Assembly (NCBI GenBank): GCA_964485855.1
Contig: CAZAKI010000012.1
Location: 1-55,824, forward strand
Source: UBA993 sp964485855
GTDB taxonomy: Bacteria; Bacillota; Dethiobacteria; DTU022
Reading direction: 5' to 3'
Length of the DNA: 55,824 nt
Translations under genes and position numbers: made by a program
The notes under the pieces: model-generated
Told to the model about the DNA's origin: nothing
Database searches by the model: none
Seen by the model: the letters and a program-made list of their open reading frames with translations, nothing else
Part shown: piece by piece, positions 25,253 through 34,358 of the stretch
Layout of the letters: every line of letters starts with the position of its first letter
Position numbering within the stretch: the stretch's first letter is position 1

Positions 25253-27244
25253 TTACAGCGAGCGGGCCAGATCAAAACCTTCGCGGATTGCCTCGGTCAG
25301 TTTACGTGGGCTCACGGCATCACCGATCACATGCAGCTCCTTTACTTTGCCCTTTAGCTCTTCAGCCAACTGATTGTTGGCTCTCGCCCCGATGGCCAAC
25401 ACTACGGTGTCAGCCGGCAAAAGAGTCTGCTTGCCGTCTTTTTCCACCAACACCCCTTCAGCGGTTACTGCTTTTACCACGTGCTGATCCAGAACTTTAA
25501 CCCCCATTCGATTGACACATTTGAGGGTTACCCAGCGGGTGCTGATTCCGATATCGCGGCCGATCCCTTTTTCCATCTCAACTAAGGACACTTTGTGCGT
25601 GCCTTTGTTCAGTAGTTCCTTGATCTGTTCAGGACTTTCAGCATCATTTTCCATTAAAAATGCTGCGGTTTCAGCAGATATCGTCCCCACTTTGGCGATG
25701 GCAATGGCGGTTTCACAGCCGACAGATCCACCGCCGATAATTACCACATTTTCACCGGGAATGACAGTTCCATCCAGCACTGCCAAAGCTGTAGCGATCA
25801 TTTCCGGATTGCTGACCGGTATTGGTGCTTCAATCGGCTTACTGCCGGTTGCAATAATTACCAGGTCTGCATCCTCAGCGATTATTTCTGCAACGGTGGC
25901 TTCGCGGTTAAGAGCAATTTCAACGCCGTTGCGCAGGAGCATTTCTTCATAATAATCAAGCAGAGTGATAAAGTCTTCTTTTCCCGGTGGGCTGGCGGCA
26001 TATTTTAAATTGCCGCCCAGGGATGCGTTCATTTCCCAGAGAGTTACTACGTGCCCCCGGCTGGCAGCGGTACAGGCTGCTTCCATTCCGGCCGGTCCAC
26101 CCCCAATTACCAATATTTTTTTAGTAATTTCTGCCGGTTGAACATTGATTTGGTGTTCCCGCCCGGCCAATGGGTTTACCGTACAATGAACGTCCTGGAA
26201 AGTAAAAACCATATCAAGGCAGCCCTGGTTGCAGGCTATGCAACGCCTGATCCCGTTTAGATCACCTTTAGCTGTTTTCATGGGCAGATCGGGATCAGCA
26301 ATCAAAGGCCGGCCCATATTGACCAGATCGGCCAGGTTATGTTGAAGGATTGCTTCGGCTACCAGTGGGTCATTGATCCTGTTACTGGCCATAACCGGGA
26401 CCGTGACCGCTTCCTTAATACCACGTGCCAGGTAGGCAAATCCTCCCCGCGGTAACTCGCCGGTAATCTGGGGCACCCGTGATTCATGCCAGCCTCCGGT
26501 CACATTGAAACAGTCGACTCCTGCCTTTTCCAGCATTGAGGCAAACATTGCCGCTTCCCTATTACTATTGCTGCCCGGCATAAAATCATGACCTGATAAC
26601 CGGACGATAACCGTAAAGTCAGGACCTATTTTTGCCCTGATCTTTTGAATCACCTCTATACCGAAACGGGAGCGATTCTCCCAGGAACCGCCATATTGGT
26701 CGGTACGCTGATTGGTGAGCGGTGATAAAAACTGGCAGATCAGGTAGCCCGCGCTGGCAATAACTTCCACGGCATCAAATCCTGCTTCTTTTGTCCGCCT
26801 GGCTGCTTCGCCAAAACTTTCGATTACCGTTTCAATATCCTCAATGGTCATTTCCCGCGGTGTTTCACGGGTCAATCGTGAGGCAATGGCTGAAGGGGCG
26901 GCTGGTGTTTGGCCGCTCATCATACTGTGGGTGTAGCGGCCGGCCTGGTAAAGCTGGGCCGAGACAGCTGCGCCGGCTGTTTTAACGGCGGCGGTAAACT
27001 TTCTCAGGCCGTCAATAAACTGATCGTCGTGCAGGCCGACCATCATTGGGCCGGGCCCGAGCAGATCAATCGTGCAGCCGCCAAGGGTAATCAATCCGGC
27101 TCCACCCAGGGCCCTGGTCACGTAATACTTGATCAACCTTTCATTAACATAGCCATCCGGTGTATAGCAGTGATGGATCGCCGGCATCGCAATCCGGTTT
27201 TTCAGTTCTAGGTTTCCAATTTTAAGTGGTTCAAAAAGTTTCAT
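25253..27244 (-). CDS. fadH: NADH:flavin oxidoreductase / 2,4-dienoyl-CoA reductase (FadH-like)
   Basis: A 663-aa Old-Yellow-Enzyme-type reductase. Residues 1 to about 340 are an FMN TIM barrel (NRIAMPAIHHCYTPDGYVN, NVTGGWHESR). At about 335-360 is the [4Fe-4S] motif C-x2-C-x3-C-x11-C (CIACNQGC and a later C). About 375-660 is a FAD/NAD(P) module (ILVIGGGPAGMEAACTAASRG, VVIIGGGSVGCETAIAIAK, LHVIGDAVSPRKLTEAI). Electrons run NAD(P)H-FAD-Fe/S-FMN-substrate. The family reduces dienoyl-CoAs, enones, trimethylamine (oxidatively) and bile-acid intermediates; BaiCD/BaiH-type enzymes are close. The substrate is uncertain. It converges on ino1 with 12 nt between the stops. Confidence 0.9.
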   Translation of the reverse strand: MKLFEPLKIGNLELKNRIAMPAIHHCYTPDGYVNERLIKYYVTRALGGAGLITLGGCTIDLLGPGPMMVGLHDDQFIDGLRKFTAAVKTAGAAVSAQLYQAGRYTHSMMSGQTPAAPSAIASRLTRETPREMTIEDIETVIESFGEAARRTKEAGFDAVEVIASAGYLICQFLSPLTNQRTDQYGGSWENRSRFGIEVIQKIRAKIGPDFTVIVRLSGHDFMPGSNSNREAAMFASMLEKAGVDCFNVTGGWHESRVPQITGELPRGGFAYLARGIKEAVTVPVMASNRINDPLVAEAILQHNLADLVNMGRPLIADPDLPMKTAKGDLNGIRRCIACNQGCLDMVFTFQDVHCTVNPLAGREHQINVQPAEITKKILVIGGGPAGMEAACTAASRGHVVTLWEMNASLGGNLKYAASPPGKEDFITLLDYYEEMLLRNGVEIALNREATVAEIIAEDADLVIIATGSKPIEAPIPVSNPEMIATALAVLDGTVIPGENVVIIGGGSVGCETAIAIAKVGTISAETAAFLMENDAESPEQIKELLNKGTHKVSLVEMEKGIGRDIGISTRWVTLKCVNRMGVKVLDQHVVKAVTAEGVLVEKDGKQTLLPADTVVLAIGARANNQLAEELKGKVKELHVIGDAVSPRKLTEAIREGFDLARSL

Positions 27245-27406
27245 CCGGCTTTCTCCTTTTTTACTGGTCTAATTCCACGCTAGAACAAAATATTGTTTTA
27301 TTATCTGACAGTATTTCTACATCCAGGCAAGGAATGCCTTTTTTAGCATTAGAAAGAGCAGGAAATAGTTTAATTGTCTTGAATCTCTTAGATGGAGGCG
27401 ATTATA

Positions 27407-29569
27407 TTGGAAAACAACCCACTGCAGCTGATCCTTAATCCGCGCTCGATAGCCACCGTCGGAGCTGGAAACAACCCCACGAAGATGGGCACTATCCAGG
27501 CTCTGAGTATTGTTAAAGACGGTTACCCGGGAAAATTTTACCCCCTGCATCCAACTGAAAAAGAAGTTTTTGGTTTTCCGGCATATAAAACCGCTTACGA
27601 TTTACCGGAGCCCCCTGATCTGGTGATGTTTGTTCTGCCAGCGCCGCTGGTAGTTAAAATAATGGAGGATTTTGGTAAAATAGGGACGAAAAGGGCGATC
27701 GTGATCACCGCCGGTTTCAGGGAAACAGGCGTTGAAGGAAGGCAGCTGGAAGAGCAGTTGAAAGCAGTTGCCGCCCGCTTCGGGATCAGATTTCTCGGGC
27801 CAAACTGTATGGGTGTCATTAATAGTGATCTGCCTCTTAATGTCACGGTCTGTCCACTAAGTGGCGAACCGGGGCTACTGGGAATTGCTTCCCAGAGCGG
27901 AACTTACATTACCCAGACCCTGCCCTATTTGCAGGATAAAGGGATTCGACTGGCTAAGGCCATCAGTGTCGGCAATGAAGGAGATCTGGATCTGACTGAT
28001 GCCCTGGATTACCTTGGGTCCGATCAACAGTGCCGGGCTGTTGCTCTTTATATCGAAGGCTTAAAAGACGCAGGACGTTTTCTGAAAGTTGCCCGCCGGG
28101 TGACGGCCCAAAAACCGGTTGTTGCCCAGTACGTGGGTGGATCTGACGCCGGGGCACGGGCCGGTTCCAGTCACACCGGCGCGCTGGCCGGTCCCGATAA
28201 CCTCTATGATGGTCTCTTCAGACAGGCAGGAATAATTAGGGTTTCAACGGTCGAGGAGCTTTATTACCATGGTTGGATGTTAGCCAGCCAGCCACCCCTG
28301 AAGGGTAAACGGATCGGGGTTTTAACCAATTCCGGTGGGCCAGGCACGGCTATCGCCCACACCTGTAATGCGGGAGGTCTTGATGTGCCCCCGTTTTCAG
28401 ACAAATTACAGCAGGAAATTCGCAAACACCTGCCACCGCACGGGGCAGTAGGCAATCCGGTAGATCTTACTTTTCATATGGACGCCGAGGTAATCAGCGC
28501 TACTTTGCCGGATTTAATCTTAAAAAGTAAAGAAATAGACGGACTGGTTATCCACGGCCTAATGGGAACTGGCTTTTTAAAAGCAATCTATCCGCACGTG
28601 GCAGAATTATTTGGTGAGATGAGTGCCGAAGAATTTACCAGCCACTTTGAGCGCGATCTGACCAAAGCGCTTTCAATCCCCGAGCGCTATGATCTGCCGG
28701 TGGTTGTATCATCATTTTTCGGCCGGGAAGATAATTTTACCAGTGCGTACCGCGATCGGGGTATTCCTGTTTTTGATGGACCGGAAAAGGCTGCTAAGGC
28801 GATGCTTGCCCTTTACCGTTATTCCTTGGTCAGGCAGCGAACTGCAGATCAAAAGACAGTCATACCACCAGTATCGGCCAGGGCCCAGGAAATAATTGGC
28901 GCCGCAGTCCATTCCGGCCACCGGATCCTCGATGAGTACGCATCAAAACAGATTCTGGCTGCCTATGGTATCCCGGTCTGCCGGGAACTTCCTGCCCGCT
29001 CGATCAATGAAGCAATGGAGGCCGCGTCTGAAATTGGTTATCCCTTAGTGCTTAAAGGTTGTTCGATCGATTTTGCGCACAAAACCGGTCACGGTTTAGT
29101 GCATTTAAATCTGCAGGATGAAATTCAACTGCGCTCTGCTTACAGGAAGATTGGTCACGCAGCGGGGCAGGAAATACCGGTTTTGGTGGCGAAAATGATT
29201 AAGGGTGAACGCGAACTGATGGCCGGTCTCACCAGGCACCCTGCCTTTGGTCCAGCGGTTCTTTTCGGTTTAGGGGGAGTGCTGGCGGAAGCCCTGCAGG
29301 ATCGAACTTTTCGCCTGGCTCCACTGACCTCAGGCGATGCGCTCGAAATGATTAATGAAATCAAAGCGGCAGAAATCATCGGCTCCTACCGGGGGTTGCC
29401 GAAAGTTGACCTTAAAGTTTTAGCGTCAATCCTTCAAACTGTCGGTAACCTTGGCCTGCTCCATCCGGAGATTGAAGCAGTTGATTTAAACCCGGTTATA
29501 ATCAGTGGCGCCGACCCTGTTGTGGTTGATGCCCTGGTGGTGCTTAACGAAAATGTTGCTGCCAGGTGA
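27407..29569 (+). CDS. ADP-forming acyl-CoA synthetase (acetate--CoA ligase, NDP-forming)
   Basis: A 720-aa single-chain enzyme that converts acyl-CoA, ADP and phosphate into acid, CoA and ATP. The domains run: CoA-binding (1-130, NPRSIATVGAGNNPTKMG), succinyl-CoA-ligase-like flavodoxin folds (about 145-460) with the phosphohistidine motif GSSHTGALAG, and a C-terminal ATP-grasp domain (about 495-720; KGCSIDFAHKTGHG). TTG at 27407 is preferred as start because GGAGG lies 8 nt before it; the upstream in-frame ATG at 27392 overlaps that ribosome site. It gives substrate-level ATP from acyl-CoAs made by keto-acid oxidation. Confidence 0.91.
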   Translation: MENNPLQLILNPRSIATVGAGNNPTKMGTIQALSIVKDGYPGKFYPLHPTEKEVFGFPAYKTAYDLPEPPDLVMFVLPAPLVVKIMEDFGKIGTKRAIVITAGFRETGVEGRQLEEQLKAVAARFGIRFLGPNCMGVINSDLPLNVTVCPLSGEPGLLGIASQSGTYITQTLPYLQDKGIRLAKAISVGNEGDLDLTDALDYLGSDQQCRAVALYIEGLKDAGRFLKVARRVTAQKPVVAQYVGGSDAGARAGSSHTGALAGPDNLYDGLFRQAGIIRVSTVEELYYHGWMLASQPPLKGKRIGVLTNSGGPGTAIAHTCNAGGLDVPPFSDKLQQEIRKHLPPHGAVGNPVDLTFHMDAEVISATLPDLILKSKEIDGLVIHGLMGTGFLKAIYPHVAELFGEMSAEEFTSHFERDLTKALSIPERYDLPVVVSSFFGREDNFTSAYRDRGIPVFDGPEKAAKAMLALYRYSLVRQRTADQKTVIPPVSARAQEIIGAAVHSGHRILDEYASKQILAAYGIPVCRELPARSINEAMEAASEIGYPLVLKGCSIDFAHKTGHGLVHLNLQDEIQLRSAYRKIGHAAGQEIPVLVAKMIKGERELMAGLTRHPAFGPAVLFGLGGVLAEALQDRTFRLAPLTSGDALEMINEIKAAEIIGSYRGLPKVDLKVLASILQTVGNLGLLHPEIEAVDLNPVIISGADPVVVDALVVLNENVAAR

Positions 29570-29625
29570 GGACTGCCCCGGATCAGCACAAGAGGGATTG
29601 ATTTTTAAATACGGAGGTGACCGGC

Positions 29626-29907
29626 TTGCCGGCTTTAGAAGTAAGAGCTTTTGGAAAACTATATTTTCTATTCGAACAGCGAGACTGGCCGATACCGCTC
29701 CATTATCAGCTGGAAGAACCCTTAACAGCCGATCAGCTGAGAGAGAAACTGGAAATCCCGGCTGCTGACGTCGAGGCAGTTTTTATTAATCGCACTATAA
29801 AACCATTATCAACTGTTTTACAACCTGGAGACAGGGTTGCTTATGTCCCTCCCGGGGTGCCGAGCATTCACCGTTTTAATTTAGGCTTTTATGATGCAAA
29901 AGAATAA
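29626..29907 (+). CDS. Ubiquitin-fold (MoaD/ThiS-like) small protein lacking terminal GG
   Basis: A 93-aa beta-grasp protein with a MoaD/ThiS-like pattern: ALEVRAFGKLYFLFEQ, then AADVEAVFINRTIKPLSTVLQPGDRVAYVPPGVPS. Real sulfur carriers end in Gly-Gly; this one continues past the VPPG position for about 18 residues and ends in DAKE, so thiocarboxylate chemistry is unlikely without processing. TTG at 29626 has GGAGG 8 nt upstream and is preferred over GTG at 29617, which lies inside that site. It sits between the acyl-CoA synthetase and SRAP genes with short spacers. Confidence 0.72.
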   Translation: MPALEVRAFGKLYFLFEQRDWPIPLHYQLEEPLTADQLREKLEIPAADVEAVFINRTIKPLSTVLQPGDRVAYVPPGVPSIHRFNLGFYDAKE

Positions 29908-29930
29908 TCTTGAACTGAAAGGAACAGCCG

Positions 29931-30602
29931 ATGTGCGGACGCTTTGCGCTGGCCACGGAAAAACATCTTCTTAAGATGCTTTTTGAGCTGGATTTGCGAC
30001 CTGATTTTGAATTCAGGCCCCGCTTTAACATTGCCCCTTCGCAAAAAGTTCCCGTTGTCCGCCTTGATGCCAAAAAAGACAAACGCGAACTGGCAGAGCT
30101 AAAATGGGGGCTGGTTCCCTTCTGGGCAAAGGATGCCTCCGTCGGCAACCGGCTGATTAACGCCCGGGCTGAAACTGTTGCCGAAAAGCCCGCTTTTCGG
30201 GAAGCTTATCAGAAAAGGAGGCTTTTGGTTCCTGCCAGCGGCTTTTTTGAATGGAAAAAAACCGGGAAAGGTAAAGTGCCCTATTATATTTCAGCCGGTG
30301 AAAACCGTTTGTTGGCGCTGGCCGGATTGTGGGAACGGTGGGATAAAGAGGGGGAGCCGCTTGAAACATTTACGATCCTGACCACCACACCTAACGCTCT
30401 TCTGGCCGATCTACATGATCGCATGCCGGTGATTCTGTCCCCGGCTGACTACGATCGATGGCTAAAACCCGACACCGCACTGGAACGCTTGCAACCGCTT
30501 CTCCAGCCTTACCCGCAGGAAAACTTAATTGTTACCGCCGTATCACGCCTGGTTAACAACCCGGCTAATGAAGGGCCCGAGCTGCTTCAGCCCTTGAGTT
30601 GA
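29931..30602 (+). CDS. yedK: SRAP (YedK/HMCES) abasic-site protein
   Basis: A 223-aa SOS-response-associated peptidase family protein. Cys2, exposed after removal of Met1 (MCGRFA), forms a thiazolidine link to abasic sites in single-stranded DNA. Other active-site residues are in NARAETVAEKPAF (Asn and Glu), ASGFFEW (Glu) and HDRMPVIL (His, about 160). All are present, so it should be functional. It protects abasic sites during replication. It has no metabolic link to its neighbours and starts 23 nt behind the ubiquitin-fold gene. Confidence 0.93.
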   Translation: MCGRFALATEKHLLKMLFELDLRPDFEFRPRFNIAPSQKVPVVRLDAKKDKRELAELKWGLVPFWAKDASVGNRLINARAETVAEKPAFREAYQKRRLLVPASGFFEWKKTGKGKVPYYISAGENRLLALAGLWERWDKEGEPLETFTILTTTPNALLADLHDRMPVILSPADYDRWLKPDTALERLQPLLQPYPQENLIVTAVSRLVNNPANEGPELLQPLS

Positions 30603-30646
30603 ATCAGGTAATAACCTATTCGGCATACCGCCTAATATTCCCGCGA

Positions 30647-30675
30647 TTGAACTTTATCTGGACTTCAATTATAAT
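30647..30675 (+). promoter_or_regulatory. Promoter of mtbB-mtbC operon
   Basis: TTGAAC (30647-30652), a 17-nt spacer and a perfect TATAAT (30670-30675) precede mtbB by about 170 nt. The long leader (about 30682-30843) contains a T-rich run near 30797-30807 but no riboswitch I can recognise. Confidence 0.72.
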
Positions 30676-30843
30676 CATAAGCTGGAGCTGACTGGAATGA
30701 CTATAAGCTGCAAATACAATTTAAACTTCATAATCATGGTCATCCGGCGTTTGCATGATGCTTAATGATTTATCCTGGTGTCCTCTGGGTGACGATTTTT
30801 CTTTTTAAGCAATTGATCTATTGACAGAAAGGAGTGTGTGCAA

Positions 30844-32235
30844 GTGAGTGAATTTTTTACACGGATGGGTGACGGATCAGGCGTTACAATGACCGGTGAG
30901 GAGATTCGTGAAGATATTTTAAAAGGGGTTAAAGATGCTGCCGATCGCGGTAAAATTCCCGAACTGACAAAAGAAGAGATTGATTATCTCTACCAAATTA
31001 TTACCATGCCCGGTAATATTGTCGGGGTTGAACGGGGTCGCGAAGTGGTTAGCACTTCCGATTCCGGAAGCTGTAAAATTACTTATCATGCCAATATTGC
31101 CATGGAGCGTTCCATGGCGGTACTGGTCAGCGAGAAAGTCTTGGGTGCCGATTCAGTCGATATTGGTAACATGGATTACAGCTACAAGGCAGTAAAACAG
31201 ATTGTGCACAATGAGACCCCGGTGATGGAGCTGGCTCAGCATAATGCCGTGATGCCGGTTCTTTACGGCTCGATGCCTAACCTCGGGCTTTACACCAAGC
31301 CGGACGGCCCGGTAGAAAATTGGTCTGAACTATTACCATTGGCTAAAATTGAAGAAGCCAGGGCTGCCCAGGAAGAAGCGGTTGAACATGCCGTGCGCGA
31401 TATTGTTTTTGTGGCGGGTGAAATGTACGCAGCAGGAGCCGACGGCATCAATCTTGATACCTGCGGGGCTTCCGGTGACGCCGACTATTTAGCCGGCCTT
31501 CTGGCAACAGAAAAGATCAAGGAAAAGTATCCCGACTTAGGCGTAGAATTCGGTGCTGCCGGTGAATTTGTACTCGGTATGCACGGCAAGATTGAATATC
31601 AAGGGACTAAAATTGCCGGGCTTTATCCCCATAAACAGGTCCAGCTGGCGGCAAAAGCCGGGGCAAATATTTTTGGTGCCGTGGTTAACACCAATACCAA
31701 CATGTCTTTCCCCTGGAACATCGCCCGCACCGTAACCTTTGTCAAGGCCTGTACCGCCGCGTCTGATATCCCGGTTCATGTCAATGTGGGCATGGGGGTC
31801 GGCGGGATCCCGATGAGCGAGATTCCACCGATTGATGTTGTTACCAGGGCTGATAAAGCGCTGATTGAAATCGGTAAGGCCGACGGATTATAGATAGGCG
31901 TAGGCGATACTTTCAGCCTTGAAGTGGCTCACGGTGTATCTTCCTGCATGAGCGGCATACGCACAGCCGGAGATCTGGTCCTGCGGATGCAGCTGGCAAA
32001 AAGCATGAAGATTGATCAAGCTAAAAAATATGTAGCGGAAAAACTGGGAGTTAAACCCATTGATTTAAGTGATTCAGACTTGATGGCAGAAGTCCGGTCC
32101 AAGTATGGCCTGGGGCGTTCGTTCGATCTGAACAAGTCGCCAAAAGGGATAGAAGCTAAATTTAACATCGCCCGTATTCTGGGTATTAAAATTAATTCAG
32201 TAGATCTTTTCCGGACCAGGGCCGGATTGGAGTAA
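30844..32235 (+). CDS. mtbB: Dimethylamine:corrinoid methyltransferase MtbB, pyrrolysine-containing (in-frame TAG)
   Basis: This enzyme demethylates dimethylamine and passes the methyl group to the Co(I) corrinoid on MtbC. The frame is interrupted at 31891-31893 by TAG and stays open in the same frame to TAA at 32235. Read through, it gives 463 residues with pyrrolysine at about 350, matching archaeal MtbB (about 467 aa, Pyl near 356). Family blocks lie on both sides: VGVERGREVVS, ADGINLDTCGASGDADY, VNVGMGVGGIPMSEIPPIDVV directly before the amber, and IGVGDTFSLEVAH then SGIRTAGDLVLRMQ after it. GTG at 30844 is chosen since AAAGGAG lies 9 nt upstream. It is therefore a recoded gene, not a pseudogene. 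Confidence 0.95.
31891..31893 (+). other. Amber codon read as pyrrolysine in mtbB
   Basis: The TAG lies between GGA-TTA and ATA-GGC, at the place where MtbB proteins of methanogens carry pyrrolysine. The same frame continues for 114 codons with clear MtbB homology. In the known enzyme the pyrrolysine imine binds the methylamine. A tRNA-Pyl (pylT) and PylS must be supplied from outside this window. Confidence 0.93.
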
Positions 32236-32248
32236 AGGAGCGAATGAG

Positions 32249-32893
32249 ATGAGCTTGGAATCAATATTACAGGAAGCGAAACAGTCCATACTCGATATTG
32301 ACGAAGAGAAAGCGGTTAGTGTGGCCAAACAGGCCATTGAGGAAGGACTTGACCCGGTCCAGATTCTGACCGAAGGGTACAGTGCCGGAATTCGTGAGAT
32401 TGGTGAACTTTTCAGTAGGGGTGAAGTCTTTCTGCCCGAAATGATCCTCTCGGCCGAAGCGATGAAAGCGGCAACCGCGATCTTAGAGGGAGCGATAAGC
32501 GGCAAAGCGGCTGAGAAAATCGGGAAGATGATCTTTGCCACCGTGGAAGGTGATGTGCACGACATTGGCAAAAGTATTGCTATTGCCCTGATTCAGACCC
32601 AGGGAGTGGATGTTATTGACCTGGGACGCGATGTTCCCGTCGACAAGATCATCGCAGCGGCGGAAGAACATGGTGCCAAGGTGATCGGCACCAGCGCCTT
32701 GTTAACCACTACCATGCCAAACCAGGAGAAACTGGAGAAGATCCTGCGTGAACGTGGATTGCGCGACAAGTACAAGACCATTGTCGGTGGAGCTCCCTGC
32801 ACCCAACGGTGGGCCGATAAGATCGGCGCCGATGCCTATGCGGAAGATGCCGGCGAAGGCGTTACCAAGGTTCTTCAGTTAATGAAAAGCTAA
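32249..32893 (+). CDS. mtbC: Dimethylamine corrinoid protein MtbC
   Basis: A 214-aa B12-binding protein of the MtaC/MtbC/MttC group. Residues 1-90 form the helical cap domain (ILTEGYSAGIREIGELFSRGEVFLPEMILSAEAM) and 90-214 the Rossmann-like cobalamin domain. The lower axial ligand motif DVHDIGKS (His about 104) and the later GTSALLTTTM and VGGAPCTQRWADKIGADAYAEDA bind the corrinoid. It accepts the methyl group from MtbB and would pass it to a methyltransferase (MtbA or a tetrahydrofolate-linked MtgA-type enzyme), not seen here. It follows mtbB by 13 nt with AAGGAG. Confidence 0.95.
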   Translation: MSLESILQEAKQSILDIDEEKAVSVAKQAIEEGLDPVQILTEGYSAGIREIGELFSRGEVFLPEMILSAEAMKAATAILEGAISGKAAEKIGKMIFATVEGDVHDIGKSIAIALIQTQGVDVIDLGRDVPVDKIIAAAEEHGAKVIGTSALLTTTMPNQEKLEKILRERGLRDKYKTIVGGAPCTQRWADKIGADAYAEDAGEGVTKVLQLMKS

Positions 32894-33033
32894 AATAGTC
32901 TGATCCTGAGATCCAGGTTGCCAATCTGCTGTAGCCGGTAAACGACGCTCACGATCGGTTTCTAAAAAATTACTGCGGCTCATTAAGGCGCGTCTCAGGA
33001 ATTTTCCTTAGGTGACACTTAGCATTTGCAGGC

Positions 33034-33097
33034 GGCCCGGCTCTTAAAAAGATGAAGTTGCAATTGAATATTTTAAGGGCCGGGTCTTGCTTTGCTT
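33034..33097. terminator. 16-bp hairpin after mtbC
   Basis: 33034-33049 pairs with 33071-33086 over 16 bp, including two G-U pairs, with a 21-nt loop. A T-rich stretch (TTGCTTTGCTT) follows. It is the likely end of the mtbBC transcript. The rest of the 390-bp gap between mtbC and the cvpA-like gene (32894-33283) shows no gene. Confidence 0.6.
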
Positions 33098-33283
33098 CCT
33101 AATTCGCCGGTTATCTTTTGTTGTTTGCTTGATCTTCACTCTCGTTTTCAGTAGCAGCTTGATTATCGTTGGTTTTCCGGCGATTAAAACGAAGGGATGA
33201 TCATTGTGCGTGGATCTTAATGGTGATCGGAACATCAATTAAGCTGTAATTGAGCCGGGGTTTGGATTAAGATCTTGGAAAAA

Positions 33284-34144
33284 CTATTCCGTGCCGCAGA
33301 CCGGGCAGGGCCCAAGCGGCCGGTGAAAGCTGTTATTAGTCCAGATACCGCAATCAAAGCGGTAACCCTGGTTGCCGAGCTCAACGGGACATTTCCCATA
33401 CATCGCGTGGTACCCCTCGTAAGTCTGACATCCGTCACTGGTTCTGCCGCATGCTGCGCAGACAAACTTAGGCGATATTGCACCTTTGCCGTTATCAAGG
33501 AAACCGAGAAAGTCAACCGTTCCCCCGCAGACAAAGCAGGTTGCCTGATCTAAGGCCCTGAAATCAATTTTATATAAATTTGTTTCGGTGCTGACTGATT
33601 GAAGGAAGGTTCCGAGATCTTCTGTGTAAACCGTTAGTTTTGGCAGTTCAATCTCCAGCAGTCCGCTGATCTGATCATAAAATAATAATAGGTTCTCCAT
33701 AATTGGCTGGGCCAGGAAAGATTGCTCGACCTGTTCATGAAAAGCGGTAAAGATCGGAAAGGCGCTGATCACGATTAGCAATACGCCGACTAAGGCAATT
33801 CCAATTGCCAGGCCGATAAAAGTACCGCAGAATTTATCGAGAGTTCTAAATGGTCCTCGCGCAGTATATCGAACCAATAATTCACCGCAATAATGGACCA
33901 GCAGGGCGGTGAGGATAAAGATCGATAAAAAGCTGATCGTGTCGGCAGCTACTGGTGGCAGCCAAGCGGCCTCCGGCAGAAGTAAGCTCAGCTGGCTGTA
34001 GTAAGCCTTAGCCAGGAAAAGGGCGGCCAGAATACCGATTATTGCCAGCAGACTTTTGATCAGACCGACCCTGATTCCCCTGATCGTTGCAGCTAATAAG
34101 ATAAACCCGATTATGAGGTCAATCCAGTTGAAATTCATTGGCAT
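33284..34144 (-). CDS. CvpA-family membrane protein with C-terminal zinc-ribbon region
   Basis: A 286-aa protein. The N-terminal 150 residues are a CvpA (colicin V production) domain with four hydrophobic segments, opening NWIDLIIGFILLAATIRGIRVG and containing RTLDKFCGTFIGLAIG. About 200-286 is a soluble region with cysteine pairs CFVCGG, CAACG, a CQ-then-CP stretch and a final CPVCG, likely one or two zinc ribbons. CvpA proteins guard envelope integrity; I do not know this zinc tail as usual. The stop is TAG, with TAA fifteen codons later. It stands alone, convergent with mtbBC. Confidence 0.8.
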   Translation of the reverse strand: MPMNFNWIDLIIGFILLAATIRGIRVGLIKSLLAIIGILAALFLAKAYYSQLSLLLPEAAWLPPVAADTISFLSIFILTALLVHYCGELLVRYTARGPFRTLDKFCGTFIGLAIGIALVGVLLIVISAFPIFTAFHEQVEQSFLAQPIMENLLLFYDQISGLLEIELPKLTVYTEDLGTFLQSVSTETNLYKIDFRALDQATCFVCGGTVDFLGFLDNGKGAISPKFVCAACGRTSDGCQTYEGYHAMYGKCPVELGNQGYRFDCGIWTNNSFHRPLGPCPVCGTE

Positions 34145-34307
34145 TGATCATGTGACACCTTTCAATTTTGCCATTCTTTTTGCCCATTATAACTTATTTT
34201 AGTCAAATCTGGTAGAAAAGTAGGTTTTCAGGCAGGAATAAGCAATCCAGTCGCGAATGTAAAATAATTGGATATGCTGAGCCGGAAAGGAGGAAGGCAC
34301 GGTTTAA

Positions 34308-34327
34308 GGCTCATTTTGCTGTGAGCC
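34308..34327 (+). other. Small hairpin in nhaC leader
   Basis: GGCTCA pairs with TGAGCC (6 bp) across 8 nt, about 32 nt before the nhaC start and its AGGAGGT. It may modulate translation; no known riboswitch was recognised. Confidence 0.3.
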
Positions 34328-34358
34328 CTTAGGGGTTTAATAACAGTCAGGAGGTTTA

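Noticed and set aside
30676..30843. Cobalamin riboswitch in the mtbB leader
   Set aside because: The leader is long enough to be interesting and the pathway uses B12, but I could not find a B12-box consensus or a convincing expression-platform hairpin.
30838..31893. Truncated mtbB followed by a separate gene at 31924
   Set aside because: Both pieces share one frame across a single TAG at the known pyrrolysine position and together give the normal MtbB length, so this is recoding, not a pseudogene or two genes.
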